Shown one piece after another: positions 27,064 through 35,648 of a DNA stretch of 64,000 nt; the first letter of the stretch is position 1, and the number at the start of each line of letters is the position of its first letter. The position numbers were made by a program, and so were the translations under genes. Under the pieces are notes generated by a model, which saw only the letters and a list, made by a program, of their open reading frames with translations, did not search any database and had not been told where the DNA came from. Where the stretch lies: the NCBI GenBank assembly GCA_900315635.1, contig OMZV01000010.1:1-64000 (forward strand). Direction: 5' to 3'. The DNA comes from an uncultured Prevotella sp. (GTDB lineage Bacteria > Bacteroidota > Bacteroidia > Bacteroidales > Bacteroidaceae).

Positions 27064-27103
27064 TAGACATCTTAAAATTACTAATTTAAAACACTTTCTA
27101 ATT

Positions 27104-28852
27104 ATGGAAAATAACGCAGAGCTTATCGCCCAGTGCGAGAAGAAAGCAAAACAATGGTTATCCCCAGCTTTTGATGAGCAGACCCGTAAGGATGTACAAG
27201 CAATGCTTGACGACCCTGACAAGACAAATCTCATTGAATCATTCTATAAAGACTTGGAGTTTGGAACCGGTGGACTCCGTGGTATCATGGGCGCAGGTTC
27301 AAACCGCATGAATATCTATACCGTTGGTATGGCTACACAGGGCTTTGCCAACTATCTGAAGATTAACTTCAAGGATCGTGATTCCATCAGCGTTGTTGTC
27401 TGCCACGACTGCCGTAATAACAGCCGTCTCTATGCTGAGACCGTAGCCAACATATTCTCAGCCAATGGCATTAAGGCATATCTCTTCGACGACCTTCGTC
27501 CGACACCTGAGTGCTCATTCGCTATCCGCTATCTTGGAGCTCAGGGTGGTGTCAACATTACCGCAAGCCACAACCCACGTGAGTACAATGGTTACAAGGC
27601 ATACTGGGAGGATGGCGCACAGGTACTTGCCCCGCATGACAAGGGAATTATCGACGAGGTCAACAAGTGCAACATCGAGGACGTTAAGTTCAAGGGCAAC
27701 AAGGATCTTATCCAGATTATCGGCGAGGACATCGACGAGCCTTATCTGCGTAAAATCCGCACCATCTCTATCGACCGCGACGTTATCCGTCGTCAGCACG
27801 ACCTGAAGATTGTCTATACACCTCTGCACGGAGCCGGACGTGTAATCATTCCGCGCTCACTGGCTTACTGGGGCTTCGACAATGTCTACTGCGTACCACA
27901 GCAGATGATTAAGGACGGAAACTTCCCAACAGTCGACCGCCCGAACCCTGAGTTCGCTGAGGCTCTGACACTCGGCTTGAACCTCGCCAAGAAGATTGAT
28001 GCCGACATCCTTATGGCAAGTGACCCTGATGCCGACCGTATCGGAATGGCTTGCAAGAACGACAAGGGTGAGTGGCAGCTTATCAATGGTAACCAGACAG
28101 CACTTATCTTCCTGTGGTACATCATCACCAACCGTGAGGCTAAGGGCTTGATGAAGCCAACCGACTTCATCGTTAAGACCATCGTTACCACTGAGGTCAT
28201 CAAGAAGATTGCCGACAAGCACCACATCGAGATGCGTGATGTCTACACAGGCTTCAAGTGGATTGCCCGTGAGATTCGCCTTTCTGAGGGCAAGCAGCAG
28301 TACATTGGTGGTGGTGAGGAGAGCTATGGATTCCTCGCTGAGGACTTCGTCCGTGATAAGGATGCCGTTTCTGCATGCTCACTGCTTGCCGAGATTTGCG
28401 CTTACGCTAAGGACAAGGGCAAGACCCTCTACGATATTCTGATGGAAGTCTACATGGAGTATGGCTTCTCTAAGGAGTTCACAGTCAATGTAGAGCGTCC
28501 GGGTAAGACCGGTGCTGACGAGATTCAGCAGATGATGGCTGACTTCCGCGCTAATCCTCCTAAGGAGCTCAGTGGCAGCAAGGTCGTTCTCTGGAAAGAC
28601 TATAAGACACTTGAGGCTACTCATGCTGACGGTTCAAAGACCAAGCTAGTTATGCCTGAGACCAGCAATGTACTCCAGTGGTTCTGCGACGACGACACTA
28701 AGGTCAGCGTTCGCCCGTCAGGCACTGAGCCAAAGATCAAGTTCTACATTGAGGTTAAGGACACAATGAAGAGCCCTGCCGATTATGTCAACTGCGACAA
28801 GCGTGGCACAGAGAAGATTGAAGCAATCAAGAAGAGCCTTGGACTCGCATAA
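27104..28852 (+). CDS. Phosphoglucomutase/phosphomannomutase (alpha-D-phosphohexomutase)
   Basis: Interconverts hexose 1- and 6-phosphates. At 582 residues it belongs to the longer PGM2-like group. Catalytic S155 is in TASHNPREYNG, the Mg loop is DPDADR (307-312), the sugar loop is GGGEESYGF, and the phosphate loop is RPSGTEPKIKFY. It is a single-gene unit with its own promoter and terminator. It could feed glucose-1-phosphate to RfbA, encoded elsewhere in the window. Confidence 0.95.
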   Translation: MENNAELIAQCEKKAKQWLSPAFDEQTRKDVQAMLDDPDKTNLIESFYKDLEFGTGGLRGIMGAGSNRMNIYTVGMATQGFANYLKINFKDRDSISVVVCHDCRNNSRLYAETVANIFSANGIKAYLFDDLRPTPECSFAIRYLGAQGGVNITASHNPREYNGYKAYWEDGAQVLAPHDKGIIDEVNKCNIEDVKFKGNKDLIQIIGEDIDEPYLRKIRTISIDRDVIRRQHDLKIVYTPLHGAGRVIIPRSLAYWGFDNVYCVPQQMIKDGNFPTVDRPNPEFAEALTLGLNLAKKIDADILMASDPDADRIGMACKNDKGEWQLINGNQTALIFLWYIITNREAKGLMKPTDFIVKTIVTTEVIKKIADKHHIEMRDVYTGFKWIAREIRLSEGKQQYIGGGEESYGFLAEDFVRDKDAVSACSLLAEICAYAKDKGKTLYDILMEVYMEYGFSKEFTVNVERPGKTGADEIQQMMADFRANPPKELSGSKVVLWKDYKTLEATHADGSKTKLVMPETSNVLQWFCDDDTKVSVRPSGTEPKIKFYIEVKDTMKSPADYVNCDKRGTEKIEAIKKSLGLA

Positions 28853-28873
28853 TCACACACACTAAATAAAGGA

Positions 28874-28920
28874 AACGTCCCTGCATTGTGACAATAGTTG
28901 CAACGTAGGGGCGTTTTTTT
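28874..28920 (+). terminator. Intrinsic terminator after the phosphohexomutase
   Basis: AACGTCCCTGC (28874-28884) pairs imperfectly with CGTAGGGGCGTT (28904-28915), followed by TTTTTTT. Confidence 0.75.
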
Positions 28921-28931
28921 ATTGATTTTAT

Positions 28932-28963
28932 TTTGTGTTTTTCTTAATTTTATACTAACTTTG
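28932..28963 (+). promoter_or_regulatory. Promoter of the DUF2520/KdsC/Maf/FemAB run
   Basis: TTTG (28932-28935) and TAACTTTG (28956-28963), 20 bp apart, leave a leader of only a few bases before the ATG at 28972. Confidence 0.7.
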
Positions 28964-28971
28964 TCCTTGTT

Positions 28972-29751
28972 ATGAGAATAGTATTGATTGGAGCGGGCAA
29001 TCTCGCCACAAACCTGGGTAAGGCACTGCAAAATGCTGGTAATGATATTGTTCAGGTCTATAGCCGGACATGGGAACACGCACAGCAGCTTGCCACTCTT
29101 ATCGGCGGTGCGGCTACCGACAACCTGTCGGAAGTTGTCAGCAATGCCGACGTTTATATCTTCTCTATAAAAGACAGCGCTCTCGGCGAGGTCATTCCAA
29201 AGGTCACCAGGGGCAAGAGCGACAAGCTGATGATTCACACGGCGGGCTCAATGCCACTGAGCATTTTCGACGGAATGGCGCTACATTATGGAGTGCTCTA
29301 TCCTATGCAGACCTTCTCGAAGAGCCGTGAGGTTGACTTTAAGGTTATACCGTGCTTCATCGAGGGCAATGACGACTATGCCACAAAGACCCTTCATGAA
29401 CTCGCTTCGTCGATAAGCGACCGTGTCTATGAACTGTCATCGGACGACCGACGCTATCTGCATCTTGCAGCCGTGTGGGCTTGTAACTTCACCAACCATT
29501 GCTATGAGGTGAGTGCAGAGATACTGGAACATCATGGTATACCATTCGACGTGATGCTGCCACTTATCGACGAGACAGCCGCAAAGGTTCATTCAATGGC
29601 TCCCGCCGATGCCCAGACAGGTCCTGCAATTCGGTTTGACGAGAATGTTATCCGTGCTCAGGCAGCACTGATGCGTGACAATCCATTGCAGAAAGACATC
29701 TATGAACGTCTGTCAATGTCCATTCATCAGGTGGCACTGAGGAAGGGATGA
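28972..29751 (+). CDS. Rossmann-fold/DUF2520 protein
   Basis: 259 residues. The N-terminal NAD(P)-binding domain has GAGNLATNLG (7-16) and resembles F420-dependent NADP reductase/pyrroline-5-carboxylate reductase folds. The C-terminal helical DUF2520 part includes HLAAVWACNFTNHCYEV and MAPADAQTGPAIR, typical of this family. The substrate is unknown; an oxidoreductase role is inferred. Its stop codon runs into a 24-bp tandem repeat that separates it from the phosphatase gene. Confidence 0.88.
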   Translation: MRIVLIGAGNLATNLGKALQNAGNDIVQVYSRTWEHAQQLATLIGGAATDNLSEVVSNADVYIFSIKDSALGEVIPKVTRGKSDKLMIHTAGSMPLSIFDGMALHYGVLYPMQTFSKSREVDFKVIPCFIEGNDDYATKTLHELASSISDRVYELSSDDRRYLHLAAVWACNFTNHCYEVSAEILEHHGIPFDVMLPLIDETAAKVHSMAPADAQTGPAIRFDENVIRAQAALMRDNPLQKDIYERLSMSIHQVALRKG

Positions 29752-29812
29752 TTGGGTGATTGGATGATGAGATGATTGGATGATTGGATGATGAGATGAT
29801 TTGATGATGAGT
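29749..29812. repeat. 24-bp-period tandem repeat (GATGATTG-type)
   Basis: TGATTGGATGATGAGATGAT occurs at 29757-29776 and 29781-29800, with further degenerate GATGAT units on both sides. It fills the 62-bp spacer. Confidence 0.75.
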
Positions 29813-29813
29813 T

Positions 29814-30332
29814 ATGATAAACTATGATTTAAAGAAGATACGGGCTATAGTCTTCGATGTTGATGGAGTCCTGTCATGCTCGACAATCCAGATGGATGGT
29901 AATGGCGAGCCGGTAAGGACGATAAACATCAAGGATGGCTATGCCATTCAGCTTGCCGCCAAGATGGGTATTCGCATGGCTATAATGACTGGTGGACACA
30001 ATGAGGAGATCCGCAAGCGTTATGGCTATCTCGGCGTTAAGGACATCTATCTGAACTGCGCTGTAAAGATACAGACATGGGATGAGCTCCTTGCTAAGTA
30101 TGGCTTGCACGACGACGAAGTTATCTATATGGGCGACGACATCCCCGATTATCAGATTATGAAGCGTGCCGGTTGTCCGTGTTGCCCTAAGGATGCATGT
30201 CCGGAAATAAGGGAAATATCGGCATACGTCAGCGATTACGAAGGAGGAAAAGGTTGCGCCCGTGATGTCATAGAGCAGGTGCTGAAAGCCCAGGGCAAAT
30301 GGCTCAGCGACGCGAAAGCGTTTGGCTGGTAA
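29814..30332 (+). CDS. KdsC-like HAD phosphatase
   Basis: 172 residues of a capless HAD hydrolase similar to KDO 8-phosphate phosphatase: nucleophile motif VFDVDGVLS (D15, D17), MTGGHNEEI, and YMGDDIPDY. KdsC removes phosphate from KDO-8-P for the lipid A core; the CMP-Neu5Ac/other-sugar homologues look alike, so the substrate is probable, not certain. It is followed 32 bp later by maf. Confidence 0.87.
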   Translation: MINYDLKKIRAIVFDVDGVLSCSTIQMDGNGEPVRTINIKDGYAIQLAAKMGIRMAIMTGGHNEEIRKRYGYLGVKDIYLNCAVKIQTWDELLAKYGLHDDEVIYMGDDIPDYQIMKRAGCPCCPKDACPEIREISAYVSDYEGGKGCARDVIEQVLKAQGKWLSDAKAFGW

Positions 30333-30364
30333 AAATATTCTGTGGATAAAATCTTATCTATAAA

Positions 30365-30946
30365 ATGAGTCTAAAAGATTACCATATAATACTGGCAAGC
30401 AATTCGCCGAGAAGAAGGGAATTGCTGCGAGGACTTGACCTTGATTTCGAGATAAAGGTGTTGCCACACGTCTCCGAGGGTCATCCCGATGACATGAGTG
30501 CGGTCGACATTCCACTGTTTATCAGCAAGGAGAAAGCGTCGGCATACAAAGACATGCTTAAGCCTCGTGACATCCTTATTACCGCCGATACAATGGTTAT
30601 CCTTGGCAATGAGGCTCTTGGCAAGCCCCGTGACGATGATGAAGCACGAAAAATGCTCCATGCATTGAGTGGTAAAACACATAAGGTCGTGACGGGAGTA
30701 TCCCTTTCCGCTACAGACAAGGAGCGTAGCTTCGCCGTAACGACAGATGTAACATTCAAAGACTTGAGTGATAGCGAGATAGACTATTACGTCAGCCATT
30801 ACCATCCGCTCGACAAGGCAGGAGCCTACGGCATTCAGGAATGGATTGGTTACGTCGGCGTAACAGGCATCCGTGGCAGCTATTTCAATGTAATGGGTCT
30901 GCCCGTCCAACGCATTTGGGACGAGTTGAACAAGTTTGTTGACTAA
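30365..30946 (+). CDS. Maf-family nucleotide pyrophosphatase
   Basis: 193 residues. The signature ILASNSPRRRELLRG lies at 9-23, TADTMVILGNEALGKPRDD around 71, and GAYGIQEWIGY with the late SYFNVMGLPV. Maf enzymes hydrolyse dTTP/UTP or modified nucleotides to monophosphates. The SPRRRELL and GIQ pattern fits the YhdE (dTTP/UTP) type. It is the third gene of this run. Confidence 0.9.
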   Translation: MSLKDYHIILASNSPRRRELLRGLDLDFEIKVLPHVSEGHPDDMSAVDIPLFISKEKASAYKDMLKPRDILITADTMVILGNEALGKPRDDDEARKMLHALSGKTHKVVTGVSLSATDKERSFAVTTDVTFKDLSDSEIDYYVSHYHPLDKAGAYGIQEWIGYVGVTGIRGSYFNVMGLPVQRIWDELNKFVD

Positions 30947-30958
30947 ACATTTTTGCTT

Positions 30959-31936
30959 ATGAGTGACTATCATGTAGACATAATAAAGGGTGGAAACGCC
31001 CTGCCGGAACTGTCTGACAGGAATATGTTCCATAGTCCGGAGATGTTTCATATTCTGGAAAAGGTCTCCGGCTGTACCCCATACATGATAGTTGTCAAAG
31101 ATGACAAGAACAATGTCCACGCCCATCTGCTAGCAATCCTCTGGCGGCGTGGCTCATGGATTCCGCCATACCTGTTCACGCAAGGGCGTGTCTATGGCGA
31201 AGGCGTCTATAGCAACGATGCCGAAAAGCGTGTGCTTTTCCCTTTGATGCTCGGCGCTCTCGGCAAAGCGTTCCACAACAAGCTTTGTCTTTGTATAGAA
31301 TTCTCTGACCTTTCGTCAAAGATGTTCGGCTACCGTGACTTCAGACAGCATGGTTATTTTCCAATTTCATGGATTCATATTCACAATTCCCTGCATAGTC
31401 TCGCGCCGGAGGAACGACTTTCCGAGCAATTGCTTCGTAACATTGACAAGGGCTATAACGCAGGAATCATAACCCGTGAGGCTGACAATGACGACGAGAT
31501 TCTGGAATTCCATAAGATGCTGAAGAATTACTATCGCTTCAAATTCCATCGTTATATTCCGTCTCCAAGTTTCTTCCTGCAACTTGCCAAGAGCCAATAC
31601 GGGCGGGTCTACGTCACGTTGAGGCATGAGAAGGTTATCGGAGGCAGTGCGGTCGTTTACTCAGGAAGTAATGCTTATCTGTGGTTCGTCGCCTCTCGAA
31701 GGAAGTCTCATCCGGTGATTCATCCCGATGTGCTTACTGTTTGGCATGCCATAAAGGCTTCTGCCGACGATGGACGCCGCCACATTTACTTCATGAATGT
31801 CGGTCTGCCGTTCCGTGCCAACCGCTACAGGGAGTTTATCTTGAGTTTCGGAGGAAAGCAGGTGAGCGCTTACAGATGGTTCCATTTCACGTTGAAATGG
31901 GTTAATAAGATTCTGTCTTGGGCTTACCGGGAGTAG
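30959..31936 (+). CDS. FemAB/GNAT-like acyl- or aminoacyltransferase
   Basis: 325 residues from the ATG at 30959 (MSDYHVDIIKGGNALPEL); an in-frame TTG sits two codons earlier. The body has two GNAT-like halves, with ENLD..YNAGI-type central helices and GGSAVVYSGSNAYLWFVASR, in the style of FemX/lipid II peptide-bridge and CelD-like proteins. It probably transfers an acyl or amino acid group in envelope assembly; the donor and acceptor are unknown. Only 12 bp separate it from maf. Confidence 0.7.
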   Translation: MSDYHVDIIKGGNALPELSDRNMFHSPEMFHILEKVSGCTPYMIVVKDDKNNVHAHLLAILWRRGSWIPPYLFTQGRVYGEGVYSNDAEKRVLFPLMLGALGKAFHNKLCLCIEFSDLSSKMFGYRDFRQHGYFPISWIHIHNSLHSLAPEERLSEQLLRNIDKGYNAGIITREADNDDEILEFHKMLKNYYRFKFHRYIPSPSFFLQLAKSQYGRVYVTLRHEKVIGGSAVVYSGSNAYLWFVASRRKSHPVIHPDVLTVWHAIKASADDGRRHIYFMNVGLPFRANRYREFILSFGGKQVSAYRWFHFTLKWVNKILSWAYRE

Positions 31937-31940
31937 AACA

Positions 31941-32109
31941 GATACCTTTTTGAGTTGTAAAAGGGTATCTTTCACAAACAAAAATAATTTATTTTTAAAT
32001 AGAAATAAATTAAAAACGATTTGAAAATAAATTATTTTCTATCGTAAAACACACCCGTTTACAACGCAAGTAATACCCTTTTGCATTGTAAAAGGTTGTT
32101 CCCCAATTT
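31941..32109. repeat. Array of ~22-bp quasi-palindromic units, locus 2
   Basis: Consecutive units begin at 31957, 31979, 32001, 32023 (21 bp), 32044, 32066 and 32088. Most have dyad symmetry: GTAAAAGGGTATCTTTCAC, AAAAATAA-T-TTATTTTT, GAAAATAA-A-TTATTTTC, GTAAAACACACCCGTTTAC, GCAAG..CTTTTGC. The unit at 32001 is the least symmetric. The left half matches the reverse complement of locus 1. It lies in the 300-bp convergent gap between the FemAB-like gene and gdhA. Apart from the gdhA terminator I see no other feature there. Confidence 0.75.
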
Positions 32110-32130
32110 TCATTTAACCATCAACTGTAT

Positions 32131-32192
32131 AAAAACAACATACGGAAACAACAGAGTTAATAGGTAACTATTGCTTCTGTTATTTCCGTATG
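32131..32192 (-). terminator. Terminator of gdhA
   Basis: On the minus strand CATACGGAAA/TTTCCGTATG (32192-32183 with 32148-32139), AACAGA/TCTGTT and an inner AATAG/CTATT make a long hairpin followed by TTGTTTTTATAC. Confidence 0.75.
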
Positions 32193-32236
32193 GAAAAAGA
32201 ATTTGTATTTATTCAAATAGTGTCGTCAGACATCTG

Positions 32237-33571
32237 TTAGATTCCCTGAGCCATCATAGCCTTGGCAACCTTCATGAATCCTGCAACGTTGGCACCCTTG
32301 ACGTAGTTGATGTATCCGTCAGGCTCAGTGCCGTACTTAACGCAGTTCTCGTGGATGTTGTCCATGATAGCGTGAAGGCGGTCGTCAACTTCCTTGGCAG
32401 TCCACTTCAGGCGCTCAGAGTTCTGTGACATCTCAAGTCCTGATGTAGCCACACCACCGGCGTTGCTAGCCTTACCCGGGCAGTAGAGAATCTTCGCATC
32501 CTGGAATGCCTTGATAGCTTCAGGAGTGCAAGGCATGTTGGCACCCTCGCTGACAGCGACAACACCATTGGCAAGCAGAGTCTTTGCTGCCTCGCCGTTG
32601 ATCTCGTTCTGTGTTGCGCAAGGAGTAGCGATGTCGGCTTTCTCGCCCCAAGGCTTTGCACCGTTGCCGACGTACTTGACGCCGTATTTCTCTGCGTATT
32701 CCTTGATACGTCCACGCTCAACGTTCTTAAGCTCCATGATGTAAGCGAGCTTGTCCTCGTCGATACCATCCGGATCATAGATATAACCGTCAGAATCGGA
32801 GCATGTAACAGGCTTAGCGCCGAGCTGCAGGAGTTTCTCAATAGTGTACTGTGCAACATTTCCGGCACCGGAAACGAGGACGGTCTTGCCCTTGATGTCG
32901 ATGTCGCGTGTCTTCAGCATATCGTTGAGGAAGTAGACGTTACCATAACCTGTAGCCTCAGGACGGATTAGAGAGCCGCCGAACTCCTGTCCCTTACCGG
33001 TCAGGATGCCTACGAAGTTGTGGGTCAGGCGCTTGTACTCGCCGAACATGTAGCCAACCTCACGTCCGCCAACGCCGATGTCACCGGCTGGAACGTCAGT
33101 GTCAGGACCGATATAACGGAAAAGCTCGTCCATGAAAGCATTGCAGAAACGCATTACCTCATTGTTAGACTTGCCGCGTGGTGAGAAGTCAGAGCCACCC
33201 TTTGCGCCGCCCATAGGCAGTGTGGTGAGTGAGTTCTTGAAAGTCTGCTCGAAGGCGAGGAACTTCAGAATTGACTCGTTGACCGATGCGTGGAAACGGA
33301 TACCGCCTTTGTACGGGCCAATTGCGTTGTTGTGCTGGATGCGGTAGCCCATGTTTGTCTGGACTTTGCCCTTGTCGTCTACCCAGTTTACGCGGAACTT
33401 GATGATGCGGTCTGGTATGCAGAGACGCTCAATTAGATTGTAACGGTCGAACTCTGGGTGCTTGTTGTACTCTTCCTCGATAGTGCCTAACACCTGTGAC
33501 ACTGCCTGAATGTACTCAGGCTGACCGGGGAACTGCAATTTAAGTTTCTCAACTACTTCAGTTGCTTTCAT
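32237..33571 (-). CDS. gdhA: NADP-specific glutamate dehydrogenase
   Basis: Aminates 2-oxoglutarate to glutamate, the main ammonium-assimilation route of many Bacteroidales. The 444 residues match the hexameric bacterial type (E. coli 447). K88 in GPYKGGIRFH and K124 in PMGGAKGG are substrate/catalytic lysines; the nucleotide domain has VLVSGAGNVAQYTIEKL, with the serine/aspartate-rich SDSDGYI after it fitting NADP(H). It has its own promoter and terminator. Confidence 0.97.
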   Translation of the reverse strand: MKATEVVEKLKLQFPGQPEYIQAVSQVLGTIEEEYNKHPEFDRYNLIERLCIPDRIIKFRVNWVDDKGKVQTNMGYRIQHNNAIGPYKGGIRFHASVNESILKFLAFEQTFKNSLTTLPMGGAKGGSDFSPRGKSNNEVMRFCNAFMDELFRYIGPDTDVPAGDIGVGGREVGYMFGEYKRLTHNFVGILTGKGQEFGGSLIRPEATGYGNVYFLNDMLKTRDIDIKGKTVLVSGAGNVAQYTIEKLLQLGAKPVTCSDSDGYIYDPDGIDEDKLAYIMELKNVERGRIKEYAEKYGVKYVGNGAKPWGEKADIATPCATQNEINGEAAKTLLANGVVAVSEGANMPCTPEAIKAFQDAKILYCPGKASNAGGVATSGLEMSQNSERLKWTAKEVDDRLHAIMDNIHENCVKYGTEPDGYINYVKGANVAGFMKVAKAMMAQGI

Positions 33572-33649
33572 AAATAAATCTTCCTTTTATTTGTTGATAT
33601 AGTTTGATGATTGATTTCTTTTTGTTCAGCTAATTCGGTTTAGCGATTG

Positions 33650-33678
33650 CAAAGATACAAAAATGATTTCATTTCCAA
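33650..33678 (-). promoter_or_regulatory. Promoter of gdhA
   Basis: TATCTTTG on the minus strand (33657-33650) with a degenerate TTG at 33678-33676, 18 bp upstream; leader about 70 bases. Confidence 0.55.
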
Positions 33679-33763
33679 CAATAGAATTGCAAAAAAGTAA
33701 GGATTTGTTTTTAATTGTTGGCTTTTTGTTTAGGTTGTCTACTGATTAATAGAATAAAAATCC

Positions 33764-33840
33764 AAGCCTCCCAAAAGGGTATTGGTTTGATTTGTCTTAT
33801 GTAATCAAACATCCTCCCCTTTGGGGAGGCTTGGTGGGGA
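33764..33840. repeat. GC-rich inverted repeat family, copy 3
   Basis: A degenerate hairpin (CCTCCC..GGG, 33767 on) and an intact one, CCTCCCC-TTT-GGGGAGG (33813-33829), bracket TTTGATT..AATCAAA. GGCTTGGTGGGG closes it at 33828-33840, as in the other copies. It occupies the space between gdhA and pepD. Confidence 0.7.
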
Positions 33841-33865
33841 ATTCCCGTTTAGTTGGGAATAGGAT

Positions 33866-35317
33866 TTAGTCGATGTTCTTCAGAATTGCCAGCAGGTGAT
33901 CCCAAACCATCTGGACTGTCGGGATGTACAGGCACTCGTCAGGAGTATGAACGTTGCGGAGTGTCGGACCGAAGCTGATCATGTCGAGGTCAGGGTACTT
34001 CTCAGAGAAGAGACCGCACTCAAGGCCGGCGTGGATTCCCTTAACAACAGGATCCTTACCGAAGAGTTTGCGGTACTGCTCAACAGCAATCTTCACGAGC
34101 TCTGAGTTAGGATTCATCTTCCATGCAGGATAGCCGTCGGTAGTTGTAACCTCGGCACCGGCAAGCTGGAAGGCAGCCTTTACTGTGTTCGACATGTTCT
34201 GCAGATTGCTCATGACGTTAGAACGCTGGCTGGAAACGACCTCAACCTTTTCATCGCTGCTCTGTACGCTGGCGATATTGCTTGATGTCTCGACCATCCA
34301 CTCCAGAGCCTTGTCCTGGCACATCGCAAAGACACCATTGTCGACAGCCTGCAGGGCACGGATGAGATTCTCGGATACGCTCTTAGGCATAACCTTCTGA
34401 GCATCGGTTGACGACAGGTTCCAAATCATTGTGGTGTCGGTTACGTGGAACTCGTCCTCAACATCCTTTGAGAATACGTTCCAGTCTGCCTTGACCTCTT
34501 CCTTCTTGTCGGCAGGAACAGCGAAGATAATCTTTCCGTCACGAGGAATGGCGTTGTGCATCTTACCGCTGTTGAACTGGGCAAGACGGAGGTCATACTT
34601 CTCCTGCTCATTGTAGAGGAAGCGGGTGAGAATCTTAATGGCGTTGGCACGCTTCTTCTCAATGTCGTCGCCTGAGTGTCCGCCGTTAAGTCCCTTGATA
34701 GAGCCCTCGAAGAAGAAGTAATCCTTCGGAGCGTCCTCACGCTTGAAGTTGAAGTCGGCGATGGTGCTGCGGCCACCGGCACAGCTGACGAAAATCTGTC
34801 CCTCTTCCTCAGAGTCGAGGTTGATGAGGTATTTGCCTGTCATGAATCCCGACTTCATGCCGAATGCACCGGTGAGCTGAGTCTCCTCGTCACGTGTGAA
34901 AACGCACTCGATAGGACCATGCTCTACATCGTCGGAGTCAAGGATAGCAAGCTCGATAGCGTCGCCGATACCATCGTCGGCACCAAGGGTGGTTCCTTTT
35001 GCGTGCATCCATTCGCCGTCAACGTAAGTCTGGATGGCGTCCTTGGAGAAGTCGAAGTCGACATCGACGAGCTTGTCGCAAACCATGTCCATGTGGCTCT
35101 GGAGAATAACGGTTGGCTTGTTCTCCATGCCTGGGGTCGCTCCCTTGCGGATAAGGACGTTGCCGGTCTCGTCGACCTTTGTCTCAAGACCGTGCTTCTT
35201 ACCGAAGTTCTTGAGGTATTCAATCATCTTCTCCTCGTGCTTTGATGGACGGGGAATCTTGTTGATTTCAGCAAATTGCTCGAATACACGAGCTGGTTTT
35301 AATTCAATGTTTGCCAT
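33866..35317 (-). CDS. pepD: Aminoacyl-histidine dipeptidase (M20C, PepD)
   Basis: Cytosolic non-specific dipeptidase with two zinc ions. 483 residues, near the E. coli 485. Metal and catalytic residues: H75 (SHMDMVCDK), D114 (GADDGIGDA), E144/E145 (TRDEETQLTG), with the later NGGHSGDDI of the lid domain and GIHAGLECGLF near the end. It is divergent from the small membrane protein gene. Confidence 0.95.
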   Translation of the reverse strand: MANIELKPARVFEQFAEINKIPRPSKHEEKMIEYLKNFGKKHGLETKVDETGNVLIRKGATPGMENKPTVILQSHMDMVCDKLVDVDFDFSKDAIQTYVDGEWMHAKGTTLGADDGIGDAIELAILDSDDVEHGPIECVFTRDEETQLTGAFGMKSGFMTGKYLINLDSEEEGQIFVSCAGGRSTIADFNFKREDAPKDYFFFEGSIKGLNGGHSGDDIEKKRANAIKILTRFLYNEQEKYDLRLAQFNSGKMHNAIPRDGKIIFAVPADKKEEVKADWNVFSKDVEDEFHVTDTTMIWNLSSTDAQKVMPKSVSENLIRALQAVDNGVFAMCQDKALEWMVETSSNIASVQSSDEKVEVVSSQRSNVMSNLQNMSNTVKAAFQLAGAEVTTTDGYPAWKMNPNSELVKIAVEQYRKLFGKDPVVKGIHAGLECGLFSEKYPDLDMISFGPTLRNVHTPDECLYIPTVQMVWDHLLAILKNID

Positions 35318-35333
35318 TTTTTATGTATTTTAT

Positions 35334-35364
35334 TTTGTATTGTGTTCGAATTACCTTACCTTTG
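35334..35364 (+). promoter_or_regulatory. Promoter of the small membrane protein/OmpH genes
   Basis: TTTG (35334-35337) and TACCTTTG (35357-35364), 19 bp apart; the ATG at 35394 is about 23 bases after the expected start. Confidence 0.75.
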
Positions 35365-35393
35365 CACGTAATTTCATTGCAAAATTACAAAAA

Positions 35394-35597
35394 ATGGTGA
35401 AGATATTCCTTGTCAGCGTGTTAATAATTGCTATTGCAGTAGCTTTATTGTCGGTGCGAGTAATCCTCTTGAAAGGTGGAACGATGAAGTCGCAGCATAT
35501 CAAGGACAATGAGTACTTGAAGAGCAAAGGCATTCACTGCGTGCTTGACCAGGATCGTGAAGAAAGGTCTTCTAGGCAATCGGTCACCGTTGAATAA
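35394..35597 (+). CDS. Small single-pass membrane protein
   Basis: 67 residues starting MVKIFLVSVLIIAIAVALLS, one N-terminal TM helix with a short cytosolic end, then a polar tail with HIKDNEYLKSKGIHCVLDQDREERSS. The HxxDN..KGI.C..QDRE pattern looks like a conserved Bacteroidales small protein of unknown function, recalled from the family and not checked. The strong promoter directly upstream and a 51-bp gap to ompH support it being real. Confidence 0.75.
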   Translation: MVKIFLVSVLIIAIAVALLSVRVILLKGGTMKSQHIKDNEYLKSKGIHCVLDQDREERSSRQSVTVE

Positions 35598-35648
35598 GAT
35601 GCTTCTATGCAGCATCCCCCCAGATGAAAAAACTATAATAACTAGATA

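Noticed and set aside
31941-32109. CRISPR array
   Set aside because: Units are only ~22 bp, contiguous and mostly palindromic, without conserved repeat plus unique spacers, and no cas genes are present.
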